Positions 1 to 9,394 are shown, counted from the stretch's first letter. The stretch is DNA of 64,000 nucleotides from Candidatus Enterococcus testudinis (GCF_002140915.1 NZ_NGKU01000001.1:1403995-1467994); one strand, 5' to 3'. Program-made: numbers and translations. Notes: generated by a model not told the origin, from the sequence alone.

Positions 1-1
1 T

Positions 2-649
2 AGCAGCGGCTATGCGATCGAATCAATGGTAGCTGCACCCCAAGAAGTGACGATCACTACTGGTGAACAAACAGCGGCTGATATCGATCGTGTTGTAGCG
101 GTGATCGATCCTGATGATATTCCGAATGATTCAGGTACAGTCTCTGCCGTGATCGAAGCATGGGATATCAACAAAAATCCATTGGCAATCGTTGCGGATC
201 CCGATACGGTAGATGTCGCAATCACAATGGAAGCACCGACTAAAGATGTCGAGCTATTCGTGACACAACAAGGGACGTTGCCAAACGGTATTTCGCATTA
301 TATTTATCGCATGAGCAGTATCAGTGCTGCTTTAACTGGACCGCAGGATATACTAGATCAAACTACGCAAATCGGTGTTCCGGTAGATATCAGCGGGATC
401 ACTGCAACCACTGAACAAACGGTGACAATACCTGCACCTGATGGCACAACGATCAATCCTGTCGAAGTGACGATCCAAATCACACCAGTTGCCCAATCAG
501 CAAATGACAGTGAGGAAGCAGCTGCTGATCAAACGAGTGATTCGTCGACTGCAACGTCTGATAATGCGTCGTCAACGAGTCTTGGACAAGAAAGTGATCA
601 AGAAAGCGTTGAAAGTGCAGCAACCAGTGAAACTGAATCAACAAATTGA
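2..649 (+). CDS. cdaR: CdaR (YbbR-domain) regulator of c-di-AMP synthase, 3' part
   Basis: The window opens inside this gene; the reading frame is open from base 2 and ends with TGA at 647-649. The visible part contains YbbR-type repeats, seen as alternating short beta-like segments with valine and isoleucine-rich stretches. It ends in an acidic, Ser/Thr/Glu-rich low-complexity tail of about 45 residues. In Firmicutes CdaR is a membrane-anchored extracytoplasmic protein that modulates the diadenylate cyclase CdaA, and cdaA-cdaR-glmM form one operon. glmM starts 29 bases downstream, which supports the call. The N-terminal membrane anchor lies outside the window. The tail is unlike the folded part and probably a flexible wall-facing region (inference). 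Confidence 0.85.
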   Translation, partial: SSGYAIESMVAAPQEVTITTGEQTAADIDRVVAVIDPDDIPNDSGTVSAVIEAWDINKNPLAIVADPDTVDVAITMEAPTKDVELFVTQQGTLPNGISHYIYRMSSISAALTGPQDILDQTTQIGVPVDISGITATTEQTVTIPAPDGTTINPVEVTIQITPVAQSANDSEEAAADQTSDSSTATSDNASSTSLGQESDQESVESAATSETESTN

Positions 650-678
650 AATGAGTACGAATAAGAGAGGTTTTTAAA

Positions 679-2034
679 ATGGGAAAATATTTTGGTACAG
701 ATGGTGTGCGAGGAGAAGCAAATAAGGAGTTAACGCCAGAATTAGCGTTTAAATTAGGACGATACGGTGGGTACGTATTAAGCCAGCACGAAACGGACGA
801 CCGTCAACCACGAGTTTTGGTGGGTAGAGACACCCGTATTTCGGGACAAATGCTGGAAAATGCGCTTATTGCTGGTCTTTTATCTGTTGGGATCGAAGTC
901 TTCCAATTGGGTGTGATCTCCACACCGGGTGTGGCTTACTTGACGAAAGTCCAAAAAGCAAGCGCCGGTGTCATGATTTCTGCTTCACATAATCCAGCTT
1001 TGGACAACGGCATCAAGTTTTTTGGAAATGATGGGTTCAAATTGGTGGATGAGCAAGAAGCGGAGATTGAAGCATTGCTTGATGCACCAGAAGACACATT
1101 GCCACGTCCTTCAGCAGAAGGATTGGGTACGGTGGATGAATTTCCAGAAGGCTTGTTGAAGTATTCTCAATTCTTGCGCCAAACGATTCCGGGAGATCTA
1201 GAAGGAATCACTGTCTGTGTCGATGCAGCCAATGGTGCCACAGCAACCAGCGTCAATCGTTTGTTTGCAGACTTGGAGACTGATTTTTATACGATGGGTA
1301 CGTCACCTGACGGCTTGAACATCAACGACGGCGTTGGTTCGACACATCCAGAAAAACTGGCTGCATTTGTGGTGGAAAAAGGCGCTGATGCAGGCTTGGC
1401 TTTTGATGGTGATGGCGACCGTGTGATCGCGGTCGATGAATTAGGAAATATCGTCGATGGCGATAAGATCATGTATATCTGTGCCAAGTATTTAGCTGAA
1501 CAAAAACGCTTGAATCAAGGCACAATCGTTACGACAGTGATGAGTAATCTTGGCTTCCATAAAGCCGTTGAAGCAATTGGCTTGAAAGATGTCATCACAC
1601 AAGTCGGTGACCGATATGTGGTTGAAGAAATGCGCAAAAATGATTATAACTTTGGCGGCGAACAATCGGGTCATATGATCTTTTTGGATTTCAATACAAC
1701 AGGTGACGGCTTATTGTCGGGGATCCAATTATTGAATATTATGAAACAAACCGGTAAGAAGCTATCTGAACTAGCTGGTGAAGTCACCATCTATCCACAA
1801 AAATTGGTCAACATCCGTGTGACTGATAAAAATGGTGCCATGGAAGTGCCAGCAATCGCCAAAATCGTGGCTGAAGCTGAAGCTGAAATGAATGGCGAAG
1901 GCCGAATCTTGGTTCGCCCTTCAGGAACGGAACCATTACTCCGTGTCATGGCTGAAGCACCAACGATTGAAAAAGTAGATTATTATGTTGATAAAATCGC
2001 TGCGGTTGTCCGTGAGGAAATCGGGGCTGAATAG
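679..2034 (+). CDS. glmM: Phosphoglucosamine mutase GlmM
   Basis: This 451-residue protein interconverts glucosamine-6-phosphate and glucosamine-1-phosphate in the cytoplasm, on the route to UDP-GlcNAc for peptidoglycan. The N-terminus begins with the family signature [10 protein letters not shown]. The active-site loop ISASHNP carries the phosphorylated serine at residue 103, and the Mg-binding motif DGDGDR follows near residue 240. The C-terminal phosphate-binding motif RPSGTEP is present. Length and domain order are normal for the family. An RBS (AGAGAGG) lies at about 663-670. It follows cdaR in the usual cdaA-cdaR-glmM arrangement, which ties cell-wall precursor synthesis to c-di-AMP, and it is closed by a hairpin terminator. 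Confidence 0.98.
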   Translation: MGKYFGTDGVRGEANKELTPELAFKLGRYGGYVLSQHETDDRQPRVLVGRDTRISGQMLENALIAGLLSVGIEVFQLGVISTPGVAYLTKVQKASAGVMISASHNPALDNGIKFFGNDGFKLVDEQEAEIEALLDAPEDTLPRPSAEGLGTVDEFPEGLLKYSQFLRQTIPGDLEGITVCVDAANGATATSVNRLFADLETDFYTMGTSPDGLNINDGVGSTHPEKLAAFVVEKGADAGLAFDGDGDRVIAVDELGNIVDGDKIMYICAKYLAEQKRLNQGTIVTTVMSNLGFHKAVEAIGLKDVITQVGDRYVVEEMRKNDYNFGGEQSGHMIFLDFNTTGDGLLSGIQLLNIMKQTGKKLSELAGEVTIYPQKLVNIRVTDKNGAMEVPAIAKIVAEAEAEMNGEGRILVRPSGTEPLLRVMAEAPTIEKVDYYVDKIAAVVREEIGAE

Positions 2035-2042
2035 AGAATGCC

Positions 2043-2072
2043 AAAACCAACGATGATTCGTTGGTTTTTTTT
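2043..2072 (+). terminator. Intrinsic terminator after glmM
   Basis: A perfect ten-base stem (AAACCAACGA paired with TCGTTGGTTT) with a four-base loop runs into a T tract. It ends the cdaR-glmM transcript. Confidence 0.9.
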
Positions 2073-2178
2073 CTGGATTCAAGAGATGTTCTAAAGTCAT
2101 TGTGATAAAATGAGCATATAATCTGAAAAATGATAGTATAATTGGTCAAAAAACTGTTGAATCAAAGGAGGACTGCTT

Positions 2179-2490
2179 ATGGGGTTTGCCGTTGAATGGC
2201 TGATCGTTATCGTATTTGTTTTTGTAGGCATTTTATTCTTAACTGGTCATGGCTGGCGATTGATCGCAGGTTATAATACGGCTTCAAAAGAAAAGAAAGC
2301 CAAGTATGATTTGCAACGTTTGTATTTGGTCAATGGGATCGGCATGCTTGTATTAGGTATATTGGTGGCTACCATGAATGTTTTTGTTGACGACAGGACA
2401 ATGCTTTGGCAGTTGTTGTTTCTGGTGTTTTTCATTATCGTGCTTATTGTTATTGTGGTGCTTAATGGTACGTGGTGTATGAAGCGGTGA
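2179..2490 (+). CDS. Small two- to three-helix membrane protein, DUF3784-like
   Basis: This 103-residue protein has a hydrophobic helix at about residues 5-22, a polar segment with the pattern AGYNTASKEEK-like (here IAGYNTASKEKKAKYD, residues 29-44), then two more hydrophobic helices at about 52-66 and 76-97. The AGYNT-x-x-KEEKxKYD pattern is typical of the DUF3784 family of small membrane proteins of unknown function in Firmicutes. A strong RBS (AAGGAGG, about 2165-2171) supports the start. It is monocistronic, between the glmM terminator and a hairpin shared with the convergent glmS. Function unknown. Confidence 0.75.
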   Translation: MGFAVEWLIVIVFVFVGILFLTGHGWRLIAGYNTASKEKKAKYDLQRLYLVNGIGMLVLGILVATMNVFVDDRTMLWQLLFLVFFIIVLIVIVVLNGTWCMKR

Positions 2491-2557
2491 GGGGGCAATC
2501 GGGTTAAAGTATTTTTCAGAACAGGATATGTAGAAAACTTTTAGAAAACCAACCAGA

Positions 2558-2606
2558 ACAAACCAATCCCCAGTGTCGATACTGCAGGCACTGGGGATTG
2601 GTTTGT
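2558..2606. terminator. Long perfect inverted repeat between convergent genes
   Basis: Arms 2558-2575 and 2589-2606 are an exact 18-base inverted repeat around a 13-base loop. It sits between the DUF3784-like gene (+) and glmS (-). No clean T tract follows directly on either strand, so it may be a bidirectional terminator or a 3' stabilising stem. Confidence 0.65.
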
Positions 2607-2643
2607 ATTCAGTTCATTTAAAGTAATAAACGTTTAAAAAACT

Positions 2644-4455
2644 TTATTCAACTGTTACTGATTTTGCCAAGTTACGGGGTTTGTCTACATCATAACCCCG
2701 TTGCAATGTTGCAAAGTAAGCGAGTAGTTGTGTAGGAATCACCGATACTAAGCTCGTGACTAATGGGTGCACATTCGGGATGATAATTTGATCGGTTGGT
2801 TTCGCGAGTTCTTGACTGGCTATGACCAACGTATGGGCACCACGGGATTCAACTTCTTTCAAGTTGCCTCGGGTATGAGAACCAGTGACTGCTTCTGAAA
2901 TAATACCGATCACCGGCGTACCTTCTTCAATCAAGGCAATCGTTCCATGTTTCAATTCGCCAGCTGCGAAACCTTCGGCTTGGATATAAGAGATTTCTTT
3001 CAGTTTTAAGGCTGCTTCCATAGATACATAGTAATCATTGCCACGTCCGATATAAAAGGCGTTACGGCTTGTTGATAAGAAGTCTTCGGCAAATTGACTG
3101 ATGACTGCTTTTTCATCCACCAATGTTTCCATGGTTGATGCAACGATACTTAATTCATGAAAGACATCAAAATCAAACGCTGCTTGTACGGCTTTTTCAT
3201 CACCAATCGCTTTGGCCAATAAAGTCATGACTGCGATTTGTGCTGTATAAGCTTTTGTTGATGCGACGGCGATTTCAGGACCAGCATGTAACAACAATGT
3301 ATGTTTGGCTTCCCGAGACAATGTAGAACCGGCTACATTGGTGATTGTGAGACTTGGCAAACCTAATGCATTGATTTTAACCAATACTTGACGGCTGTCA
3401 GCAGTTTCTCCGCTTTGAGTCAAGAAAATAAAGAAAGGTTTGGCTGAAAGCAATGGTGTATTGTACCCAAACTCACTAGACAAATGGACTTCGACTGGAA
3501 TTTGCGTCAATGTTTCAAGGATGGCTTTTGCTGCCCAACCGGCATGATTGCTGGTGCCGCATGCGATGATATAGATCCGGTCGCTTGCAATCATTTCTGC
3601 TTTTAATTGCGGATCAATGGTCACTTGGCCATTCGTTCCTTGATATTCTTGAATGAGACGACGCATCACAGTGGGTTGGTCATCGATTTCTTTCAACATA
3701 TAGTATGGGTATGTGCCTTTTTCAATATCAGTCAAATCAAGTTGTGCTTCGTAAGATTCACGATAGACTAAGTTGCCTTTTAAGTCTTCGATGGTGATTT
3801 CATCCGCTTGGACAGTCACCATTTCACCGTCTTCGATTTCAACAAAGTGGGTGGTTTGATCCAACATCGCCAATGCATCACTGCAGATGACATTGAAGCC
3901 GTCGCCAAGACCAATCAACAATGGGCTTTTGTTTTTTGCAACATAGATTGTTTCTGAATCTTTTTTGTCGACTAATGCAAATGCGTATGAGCCGCGAATC
4001 AAAGTCAACGCTTGTTTGAAGGCTTCTTTTGTTGTGCTGCTGTTTTGTGCTTTCAAGACTTCGATCAGGTGAACAACGATTTCGGTATCTGTTTGGCCAG
4101 CAAAGTGATGATCTGCCAAATAGGTGTCGTGTAATTCCTCAAAGTTTTCGATCACGCCGTTATGGACCAAAACCAATTCTTCATTACCTGACGTATGGGG
4201 ATGGGCATTTCTTTCTGATGGCTTACCGTGGGTTGCCCAACGTGTATGGCCGATACCGATCGTTCCTGTTACCTCTGGTGTCACTTTGGCTTCCAAGTTT
4301 TTGATTCTTCCTTGTGCCTTGATCAAGTGATCAGAAGTACGATCTGCAACGTACATTCCCGCTGAATCATAGCCGCGATATTCCAAACGTTCCAATCCAT
4401 TCAAAATAATCTGTTCTGCATTTGACTTTCCAACAATTCCTACAATTCCACACAT
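2644..4455 (-). CDS. glmS: Glutamine--fructose-6-phosphate aminotransferase GlmS
   Basis: This 603-residue enzyme makes glucosamine-6-phosphate from fructose-6-phosphate and glutamine, the first committed step to UDP-GlcNAc. The N-terminus MCGIVGIVG exposes the catalytic Cys2 of the class-II glutamine amidotransferase domain (about residues 1-220). Two SIS sugar-isomerase domains follow; CGTSNHA and SQSGETADS are the phosphosugar-binding motifs. The C-terminus KSVTVE is the conserved family end. It is transcribed on its own from a strong sigma-A-type promoter. A glmS ribozyme lies in its 5' leader, so expression should be shut down by the product glucosamine-6-phosphate. It faces glmM convergently, keeping both amino-sugar genes together. 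Confidence 0.98.
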   Translation of the reverse strand: MCGIVGIVGKSNAEQIILNGLERLEYRGYDSAGMYVADRTSDHLIKAQGRIKNLEAKVTPEVTGTIGIGHTRWATHGKPSERNAHPHTSGNEELVLVHNGVIENFEELHDTYLADHHFAGQTDTEIVVHLIEVLKAQNSSTTKEAFKQALTLIRGSYAFALVDKKDSETIYVAKNKSPLLIGLGDGFNVICSDALAMLDQTTHFVEIEDGEMVTVQADEITIEDLKGNLVYRESYEAQLDLTDIEKGTYPYYMLKEIDDQPTVMRRLIQEYQGTNGQVTIDPQLKAEMIASDRIYIIACGTSNHAGWAAKAILETLTQIPVEVHLSSEFGYNTPLLSAKPFFIFLTQSGETADSRQVLVKINALGLPSLTITNVAGSTLSREAKHTLLLHAGPEIAVASTKAYTAQIAVMTLLAKAIGDEKAVQAAFDFDVFHELSIVASTMETLVDEKAVISQFAEDFLSTSRNAFYIGRGNDYYVSMEAALKLKEISYIQAEGFAAGELKHGTIALIEEGTPVIGIISEAVTGSHTRGNLKEVESRGAHTLVIASQELAKPTDQIIIPNVHPLVTSLVSVIPTQLLAYFATLQRGYDVDKPRNLAKSVTVE

Positions 4456-4499
4456 AATGACAATCCTACTTTCAAAAATTTTTTCTGTCGATTATGTAT

Positions 4500-4640
4500 T
4501 TCTATCTGCGTAGCAAACTTTTGTGCACATGTTTCAATGTGGGTTTGTGTTTGCTTGTAGAGTGCAGTCCCTAGAGCCATCCGCCGAAAACTTCGATCAA
4601 CTCTTTCCTCGTCATCTGTTGCCAGATCAGGCGCTATCCG
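4500..4640 (-). ncRNA. glmS ribozyme / riboswitch
   Basis: On the minus strand the leader contains the conserved core in order. AGCGCC is at 4635-4630, with the expected self-cleavage site between A4635 and G4634. A short P1-like hairpin with a GCAA loop lies at 4627-4614. GACGAGG is at 4613-4607, and TTGATCGAAG followed by CGGCGGATG is at 4586-4578. Downstream pairings such as GCAAAC with GTTTGC fit the P3/P4 region; the 3' boundary is approximate. Known glmS ribozymes cleave their own mRNA when glucosamine-6-phosphate binds. The position directly upstream of glmS and the core motifs make this a firm call. Confidence 0.92.
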
Positions 4641-4690
4641 TATTGGTCTATCTATCCTCCTTGACATTATTTTATAGAAATACAAGCAAT

Positions 4691-4719
4691 ATGATACTAT
4701 TTATAGAAACGCCTGTCAA
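4691..4719 (-). promoter_or_regulatory. glmS promoter
   Basis: Minus strand TTGACA (4719-4714), 17-base spacer, TATCAT (4696-4691). It lies about 55 bases upstream of the ribozyme cleavage site. Confidence 0.85.
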
Positions 4720-4900
4720 CAGATTACAAAAAATAAATAAAATTGGTATAGATGACACTAAAAATAAACAAGCATGGCGTGTCTCAGCAGTCGTCAACCT
4801 GTTTTGAGCTTAGAAAAGAATCCGATGAAATTTGCCCATATGGCTATCCTTTTTTTTTCAATTTCGCTACAATTAAACTGAAAGAAAGTGAGGAAATCAA

Positions 4901-5191
4901 ATGGCAGAACAAGTGAATTGTATGAAATTTTCAGAATTGAAAGAATTGGTGGCGGCTTTAGCGGCCAACGACAAAGTAACAGACGAAACCAAAATTTTCT
5001 TAGATACGGGTTGGGATAGTTTGCAAGAGATTTTGCCAGGGGCAGTGTCTGTGGCATCGGCGCAACCCTTTCAAGTGCAAGACGAATTGACAAAGGAATA
5101 TTTTGGCGGGTATGTGTTAGCGGAAAAAAGTGAGAAGTTTGATAGCAGCGGTTCAGCTGAAGATGTGATCGTGATCAAGAATCTATATTGA
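4901..5191 (+). CDS. Hypothetical 96-residue acidic protein upstream of sppA
   Basis: I do not recognise this protein. It has no signal peptide or membrane segment. Residues 8-30 look helical and acidic/lysine-rich; the rest (a DTGWDSLQEILPG stretch and a C-terminal beta-like DVIVIKNLY) looks like a small alpha/beta fold. The start is supported by GTGAGG about 8 bases upstream. A TACAAT box at 4868-4873 could be its promoter. Only 34 bases separate it from sppA with no terminator, so the two are probably co-transcribed. The coding status is supported by the RBS, spacing and codon pattern; the function is unknown. Confidence 0.7.
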   Translation: MAEQVNCMKFSELKELVAALAANDKVTDETKIFLDTGWDSLQEILPGAVSVASAQPFQVQDELTKEYFGGYVLAEKSEKFDSSGSAEDVIVIKNLY

Positions 5192-5225
5192 TCATTTATA
5201 AATAAAACTTAGGCAGGAGGAAACA

Positions 5226-6257
5226 ATGAATAAAAGAAGATGGATTGCCGTAGGTATTGCGGCGGGGTTATTTATTTGTTCAGGTGTGTTTTCATTGATG
5301 ACCACCAGAGAAACAACAGAAGACACTTCAGCGCTACAAGGATTAAATGCACTGTTTTATGGCAGTAACACAATTGCAGAAACACCTGTTGTGGCTGGGG
5401 ATGAAACACAACGGATCGTCCGTTTGACATTGGAAGGAACAATCGCAAGTACATCAAGTGGCGGCTTGTTTACTTCAGAAACCTACGATCATCAACGCTT
5501 TTTGGAAGAGCTGCGCATGATCCAGCAAGACCCAACGATCAGCGGGATTTTGCTAGAAGTCAATACGCCAGGAGGCGGCGTCTATGAAAGTGCGGAGATT
5601 GCCCGTGAGTTGGCGAAGATCAAAGAACAAGAGATCCCGATGTATGTATCAATGAAAAATATGGCTGCTAGTGGCGGATACTATATTTCTGCAGGGGCTG
5701 ACAAGATTTTTGCGACGGAAGAAACTGTGACCGGATCAATCGGTGTGATCATGTCGGGCATCAATTATGCGGGCTTATTTGAAAAACTTGGTATCGAGGA
5801 CAGTACTTATAAAAGTGGCGCTTTGAAAGATGTCGGATCGGCAACAAGAGAGGCAACAGAAGCTGACAAAGAAGTGTTGCAAACGTACGTTGACAATGCG
5901 TATGGTCGTTTTGTTTCCATTGTCGCTGAAGGTCGAGGGATGACGGAAGAAGCTGTGCGCAAAATTGCTGATGGCCGAATTTATGATGGTCAACAGGCAT
6001 TGGAAGTTGGTTTGATCGATGAGATTGGTTTTCCAGAAGATGCATTGTCTGCGATGCAGCAAGATTTGCACTTGGAAAATGCAGAAATCTTTACCTATGA
6101 TGTCGACAATACAGGTTTTGCAGCCACTTGGCTTGGCTCGAGATTGGCTGAATTCCAAGGGCTGAAAGCCTCTAACACAGAACGTATTTTGGAATTGATG
6201 GAAAGTCTGGGTACCAGTGATGCACCGAAACCTTTGTATTATTACGGAGGTGCGTAA
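5226..6257 (+). CDS. sppA: Signal peptide peptidase SppA (S49 family)
   Basis: This 343-residue membrane-anchored serine protease digests cleaved signal peptides. Residues 6-24 form the single N-terminal anchor. The catalytic serine is S149 in MAASGGYY and the general-base lysine is K201 in SGALKDVGS. Their 52-residue spacing matches the short Gram-positive SppA type rather than the long two-domain E. coli enzyme. The oligomeric substrate-cleft region (VNTPGGGVYES) is intact. The RBS AGGAGG lies 6-11 bases before ATG. The next gene starts immediately after the stop, so this is the second gene of a small operon. Confidence 0.95.
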   Translation: MNKRRWIAVGIAAGLFICSGVFSLMTTRETTEDTSALQGLNALFYGSNTIAETPVVAGDETQRIVRLTLEGTIASTSSGGLFTSETYDHQRFLEELRMIQQDPTISGILLEVNTPGGGVYESAEIARELAKIKEQEIPMYVSMKNMAASGGYYISAGADKIFATEETVTGSIGVIMSGINYAGLFEKLGIEDSTYKSGALKDVGSATREATEADKEVLQTYVDNAYGRFVSIVAEGRGMTEEAVRKIADGRIYDGQQALEVGLIDEIGFPEDALSAMQQDLHLENAEIFTYDVDNTGFAATWLGSRLAEFQGLKASNTERILELMESLGTSDAPKPLYYYGGA

Positions 6258-6258
6258 A

Positions 6259-6939
6259 TTGGATAAAGACAAACAAATCGATCAGCATCCGAACCCAAAA
6301 CAAACGCATGCCGGTCCGTCACATCCAGACGATTTTTATCAACAAGTATTGTCGTCTTTCGAAAAAGAAGCGTATACTGAAGAAACGATCAAAGACAATC
6401 AACAAGCATGGCAGCATTTTGAGGAGCCGGATCGGCAAGTGGCACAGGCACCACTGATCAATGACTTTCCCGACTATTTCTTTGCTGGCTTTTGGATCCG
6501 CCTGTTTGCATTCGTCATCGATTTGAGCGTGATCCATTCGATCACTGCAATCACGATTGGCAGTGTATATAGACTCAGTGGGTTATCAATCGGCACGCAC
6601 CCATTCGGTCTGTATCAGTTGGTTTCATTAGCAATCTACTTGGCCTATTTTGTCTTGCTGACAAAATACAATCATGGTCAGACGGTTGGAAAAATGATAT
6701 TCGGTATTCGCGTGATTTCTTTTCGAGAAGCGCAGTTAAGTTGGCAAACCGTTTTGATCAGGGAGCTATGCGGCCGCTATGTGTTGCAATTTTACTGGTT
6801 GTTTTATGTAGGCTATTTGCCAACGATCTTCAGCAAAAACAAGCAGCATGCAGCCGATTACTTTGCGGATACAAGTGTAGTGACGATCAACCTGATCAAA
6901 GCGTTCAATAAGCATGCGGATGTGCATCAAGAAGTATAG
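6259..6939 (+). CDS. RDD family membrane protein
   Basis: I place the start at TTG 6259: GGAGG at 6246-6250 sits 8 bases upstream and the gene follows the sppA stop by one base. An ATG farther upstream in frame (6217) lacks an RBS and would overlap sppA by 41 bases. The product is 226 residues. The N-terminal 75 are highly charged and cytoplasmic (many D, E, Q, H). Then comes an RDD domain with about three membrane helices, including WIRLFAFVIDL near residue 80 and the motif GQTVGKMIFGIRV. RDD proteins are poorly characterised; some are linked to ion transport. Co-transcription with sppA resembles the Bacillus sppA-yteJ pair, where the RDD protein YteJ modulates SppA. Confidence 0.88.
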   Translation: MDKDKQIDQHPNPKQTHAGPSHPDDFYQQVLSSFEKEAYTEETIKDNQQAWQHFEEPDRQVAQAPLINDFPDYFFAGFWIRLFAFVIDLSVIHSITAITIGSVYRLSGLSIGTHPFGLYQLVSLAIYLAYFVLLTKYNHGQTVGKMIFGIRVISFREAQLSWQTVLIRELCGRYVLQFYWLFYVGYLPTIFSKNKQHAADYFADTSVVTINLIKAFNKHADVHQEV

Positions 6940-6993
6940 TCTGCTGGCTAAGGTTAGATAGCTATACGATCAAAGAAGACTGAGGTGTTATCA

Positions 6994-7941
6994 ATGGGAG
7001 AAACAATCGACTTTCCAGGTCCAGAACAAAGACTGCAACTAGCTGCAGAAAAAGCCTATCAAGCGAAAGAATTTTTGCAAGCCTATCGTCTATATCGCGA
7101 GCTCTATACCTTAGAGCATACGTATGCGATCAATCAATGGTTGGTTGAATGTCTGCAGCAATTAAAGGAATTCAGCGAAGCATTGGACACCGCAGATGAC
7201 TATTTGGATGACTATCTGAAGGACCGAGATGGTTTTTTGCAAGTGGGCCATTTGTATGTCTTAGATGGTCAATATCTAAAGGCGCATCGATGGCTGCACC
7301 TTGGACATCGTCAACAAGTTGACACGGAAATGCTACAGCAGTTGCGCTTTGAGATCGAAAAAGTAGAAGAAGTCCAGCAAATACTAGGGATGGAAGACCA
7401 TTTAGCCAAAAAGGAACTGCTGTTGAACATCGATAATCTTCGCCAGCCCGTCAACTATCATTCATGGCAAAGCCTTGTACAAGGGATGACGAGCCAGCAA
7501 TTTATTGATTTGGTCCGTGATCTGTTGCCACGGATGAGGAATCTTTATCTGATTCCCAAGCTGGTAGAAGAACTGGTTCGCTTAGATGTCCATGAGACAT
7601 TTTCAGTCGTGGATTACATGGGAGAGACCAAAACAATCGATCCCAGTAAATTAGCTGTCTTGCCAGACATGCCGGTCTACCAGCAGATCATGGCACGAAT
7701 CAATGACACGATCGCACAAGACGATCCGATTTTGGCAGAGAGTGTGATTGCAGAAATCAGTGATCACTTAGCGATCAGTTATCCATTTCTGCCGCCAGAA
7801 AGGCAAGTCAATGCATGGATCGACAGCTATGTAGCTGATTATCGTGGCGAGAACGAACAAGAATCACAGACCAAAGCAAAAAATAGCATTCAAATCCGCA
7901 AAGAAAGATTGCGAAGAATCTTACAAGAAACCCAGTTTTAA
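6994..7941 (+). CDS. TPR-like hypothetical protein
   Basis: The start is ATG 6994, preceded by TGAGGTG at 6981-6987; the in-frame GTG at 6985 overlaps that RBS. The 315-residue cytoplasmic protein is rich in paired amphipathic helices with TPR-like spacing (AAEKAYQAKEFLQAYRLYRELY, then LVECLQQLKEFSEALDTAD). The later half is also helical, and the C-terminus is basic. It resembles the uncharacterised TPR-containing proteins found just upstream of tig in enterococci, possibly the DUF3196 group. A role as a scaffold is only a guess. It ends 18 bases before a spacer that carries the tig promoter. Confidence 0.75.
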   Translation: MGETIDFPGPEQRLQLAAEKAYQAKEFLQAYRLYRELYTLEHTYAINQWLVECLQQLKEFSEALDTADDYLDDYLKDRDGFLQVGHLYVLDGQYLKAHRWLHLGHRQQVDTEMLQQLRFEIEKVEEVQQILGMEDHLAKKELLLNIDNLRQPVNYHSWQSLVQGMTSQQFIDLVRDLLPRMRNLYLIPKLVEELVRLDVHETFSVVDYMGETKTIDPSKLAVLPDMPVYQQIMARINDTIAQDDPILAESVIAEISDHLAISYPFLPPERQVNAWIDSYVADYRGENEQESQTKAKNSIQIRKERLRRILQETQF

Positions 7942-7972
7942 AAGAAAAATTTGCAACTTTCATTGTAAAATG

Positions 7973-8001
7973 TTTACAATTAAACAACGTTAGTGTACTA
8001 T
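7973..8001 (+). promoter_or_regulatory. tig promoter
   Basis: TTTACA (7973-7978), 17-base spacer, TACTAT (7996-8001). It lies about 60 bases before the trigger factor start, with the RBS GGAGGG at about 8051-8056. Confidence 0.75.
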
Positions 8002-8062
8002 TTAAAGGTATGCATGAAGCTATTTCATATGTCAAACATAATTTATATTCGGAGGGAAATAA

Positions 8063-9346
8063 ATGACTGCAAATTGGGAAAAAACAGGCACGAATGATGG
8101 TGCTTTAACATTTACGATTGCACAAGCTGAAATCCAAAAAGGCTTAACAACTGCATTCAACAAAGTGAAAGGCAGCTTGAACGTACCAGGCTTCCGTAAA
8201 GGGAAAGTATCACGTCAAGTCTTCAACCGTATGTACGGTGAAGAAGCATTGTACGAAGATGCATTGAACGCTGTATTGCCAGAAGCGTATGAAGCAGCTG
8301 TCAAAGAAGCAGGAATCGATCCAGTTTCTCAACCTAAAATCGATGTTGTCAGCATGGAAAAAGGCGAAGATTGGACAATCAAAGCTGAAGTCACTGTCAA
8401 ACCTGAAGTGAAACTTGGCGATTACAAAGATTTAACTGTTGAAAAACAAGACCGCGAAGTAACGGATGAAGACGTGGACGCACGCATCACACGTGAACAA
8501 GAAGCACAAGCTGAATTGGTCATCAAAGAAGACGAAGCAGCAGAAGATGGCGATACTGTCGTCATCGATTTCGAAGGCTTCTTAGGTGAAGAAACATTTG
8601 AAGGCGGAAAAGGTGAAAACTATTCATTAGAATTAGGTTCTAATTCATTTATTCCTGGCTTTGAAGAACAACTTGTTGGTACAAAAGCAGGCGAAAGCAA
8701 AGACGTTACTGTGACTTTCCCTGAAGACTACCAAGCGGAAGACTTAGCTGGCAAAGAAGCAGTCTTCAAAGTAACTGTTCATGAAGTTAAAGCAAAAGAA
8801 TTACCAGAACTAGACGATGAATTCGCAAAAGATATCGACGACAGCGTTGAATCATTGGCAGAATTGAAAGAAAAATATCGCACAGAATTAACAGAAACCA
8901 AAGAAAAAGCAGCAGAAGATGCGAAAGATGAAGCTGCGATCCGTCAAGCAGTTGAAAACGCAGAAATCGTTGAATTGCCTCACTCAATGGTTCATGATGA
9001 AGTACACCGTTCAATGGATGAGTTCTTGAACAATATGCAACAACAAGGAATCTCTCCTGAAATGTACTATCAATTAACTGGTTCTACTGAAGCTGATTTG
9101 CACACACAATTTGAAGGCGAAGCAGAAACACGCGTCAAAACAAATCTTGTGATCGAAGCAATCGCTAAAGCGGAAGGCTTGGAAGCATCAGATGAAGATA
9201 TCGATAACGAAATCAAAGAATTATCTGAAGCATACAACATGCCAGTTGATCAAATCAAACGTGTCTTAACAGAAGATATGTTGAAACATGACATTACGAT
9301 GAAAAAAGCAGTTGAACTTGTAACTGGAACTGCCAAAGAAGCGTAA
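8063..9346 (+). CDS. tig: Trigger factor, ribosome-bound chaperone and prolyl isomerase
   Basis: This 427-residue protein docks at the ribosome exit tunnel and shields nascent chains. The N-terminal ribosome-binding domain holds the signature [17 protein letters not shown] (about residues 44-60; the family motif is GFRxGKxP, here with S in place of P). The FKBP-type isomerase domain spans about residues 160-245 ([20 protein letters not shown] and [11 protein letters not shown]). A long helical C-terminal chaperone domain follows. Codon use is strongly biased, as expected for an abundant protein. It is monocistronic with its own promoter and terminator, and it sits upstream of clpX as in many Firmicutes. 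Confidence 0.97.
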   Translation: MTANWEKTGTNDGALTFTIAQAEIQKGLTTAFNKVKGSLNVPGFRKGKVSRQVFNRMYGEEALYEDALNAVLPEAYEAAVKEAGIDPVSQPKIDVVSMEKGEDWTIKAEVTVKPEVKLGDYKDLTVEKQDREVTDEDVDARITREQEAQAELVIKEDEAAEDGDTVVIDFEGFLGEETFEGGKGENYSLELGSNSFIPGFEEQLVGTKAGESKDVTVTFPEDYQAEDLAGKEAVFKVTVHEVKAKELPELDDEFAKDIDDSVESLAELKEKYRTELTETKEKAAEDAKDEAAIRQAVENAEIVELPHSMVHDEVHRSMDEFLNNMQQQGISPEMYYQLTGSTEADLHTQFEGEAETRVKTNLVIEAIAKAEGLEASDEDIDNEIKELSEAYNMPVDQIKRVLTEDMLKHDITMKKAVELVTGTAKEA

Positions 9347-9361
9347 TCAGGTATGACATTT

Positions 9362-9394
9362 GCGGCGAACATCATTTGGTGTTTGCCGCTTTTT
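9362..9394 (+). terminator. Terminator after tig
   Basis: GCGGCGAACA at 9362-9371 pairs with TGTTTGCCGC at 9380-9389 (one G-U pair) and is followed by five T's. Confidence 0.85.

Noticed and set aside
4440-4807. ORFs on both strands across the glmS leader
   Set aside because: The region is explained by the glmS ribozyme and promoter; the frames lack ribosome binding sites.
5775-6272. 165-residue ORF antisense to sppA
   Set aside because: Shadow frame of a conserved gene; no RBS and a Cys/Phe-rich composition typical of antisense frames.
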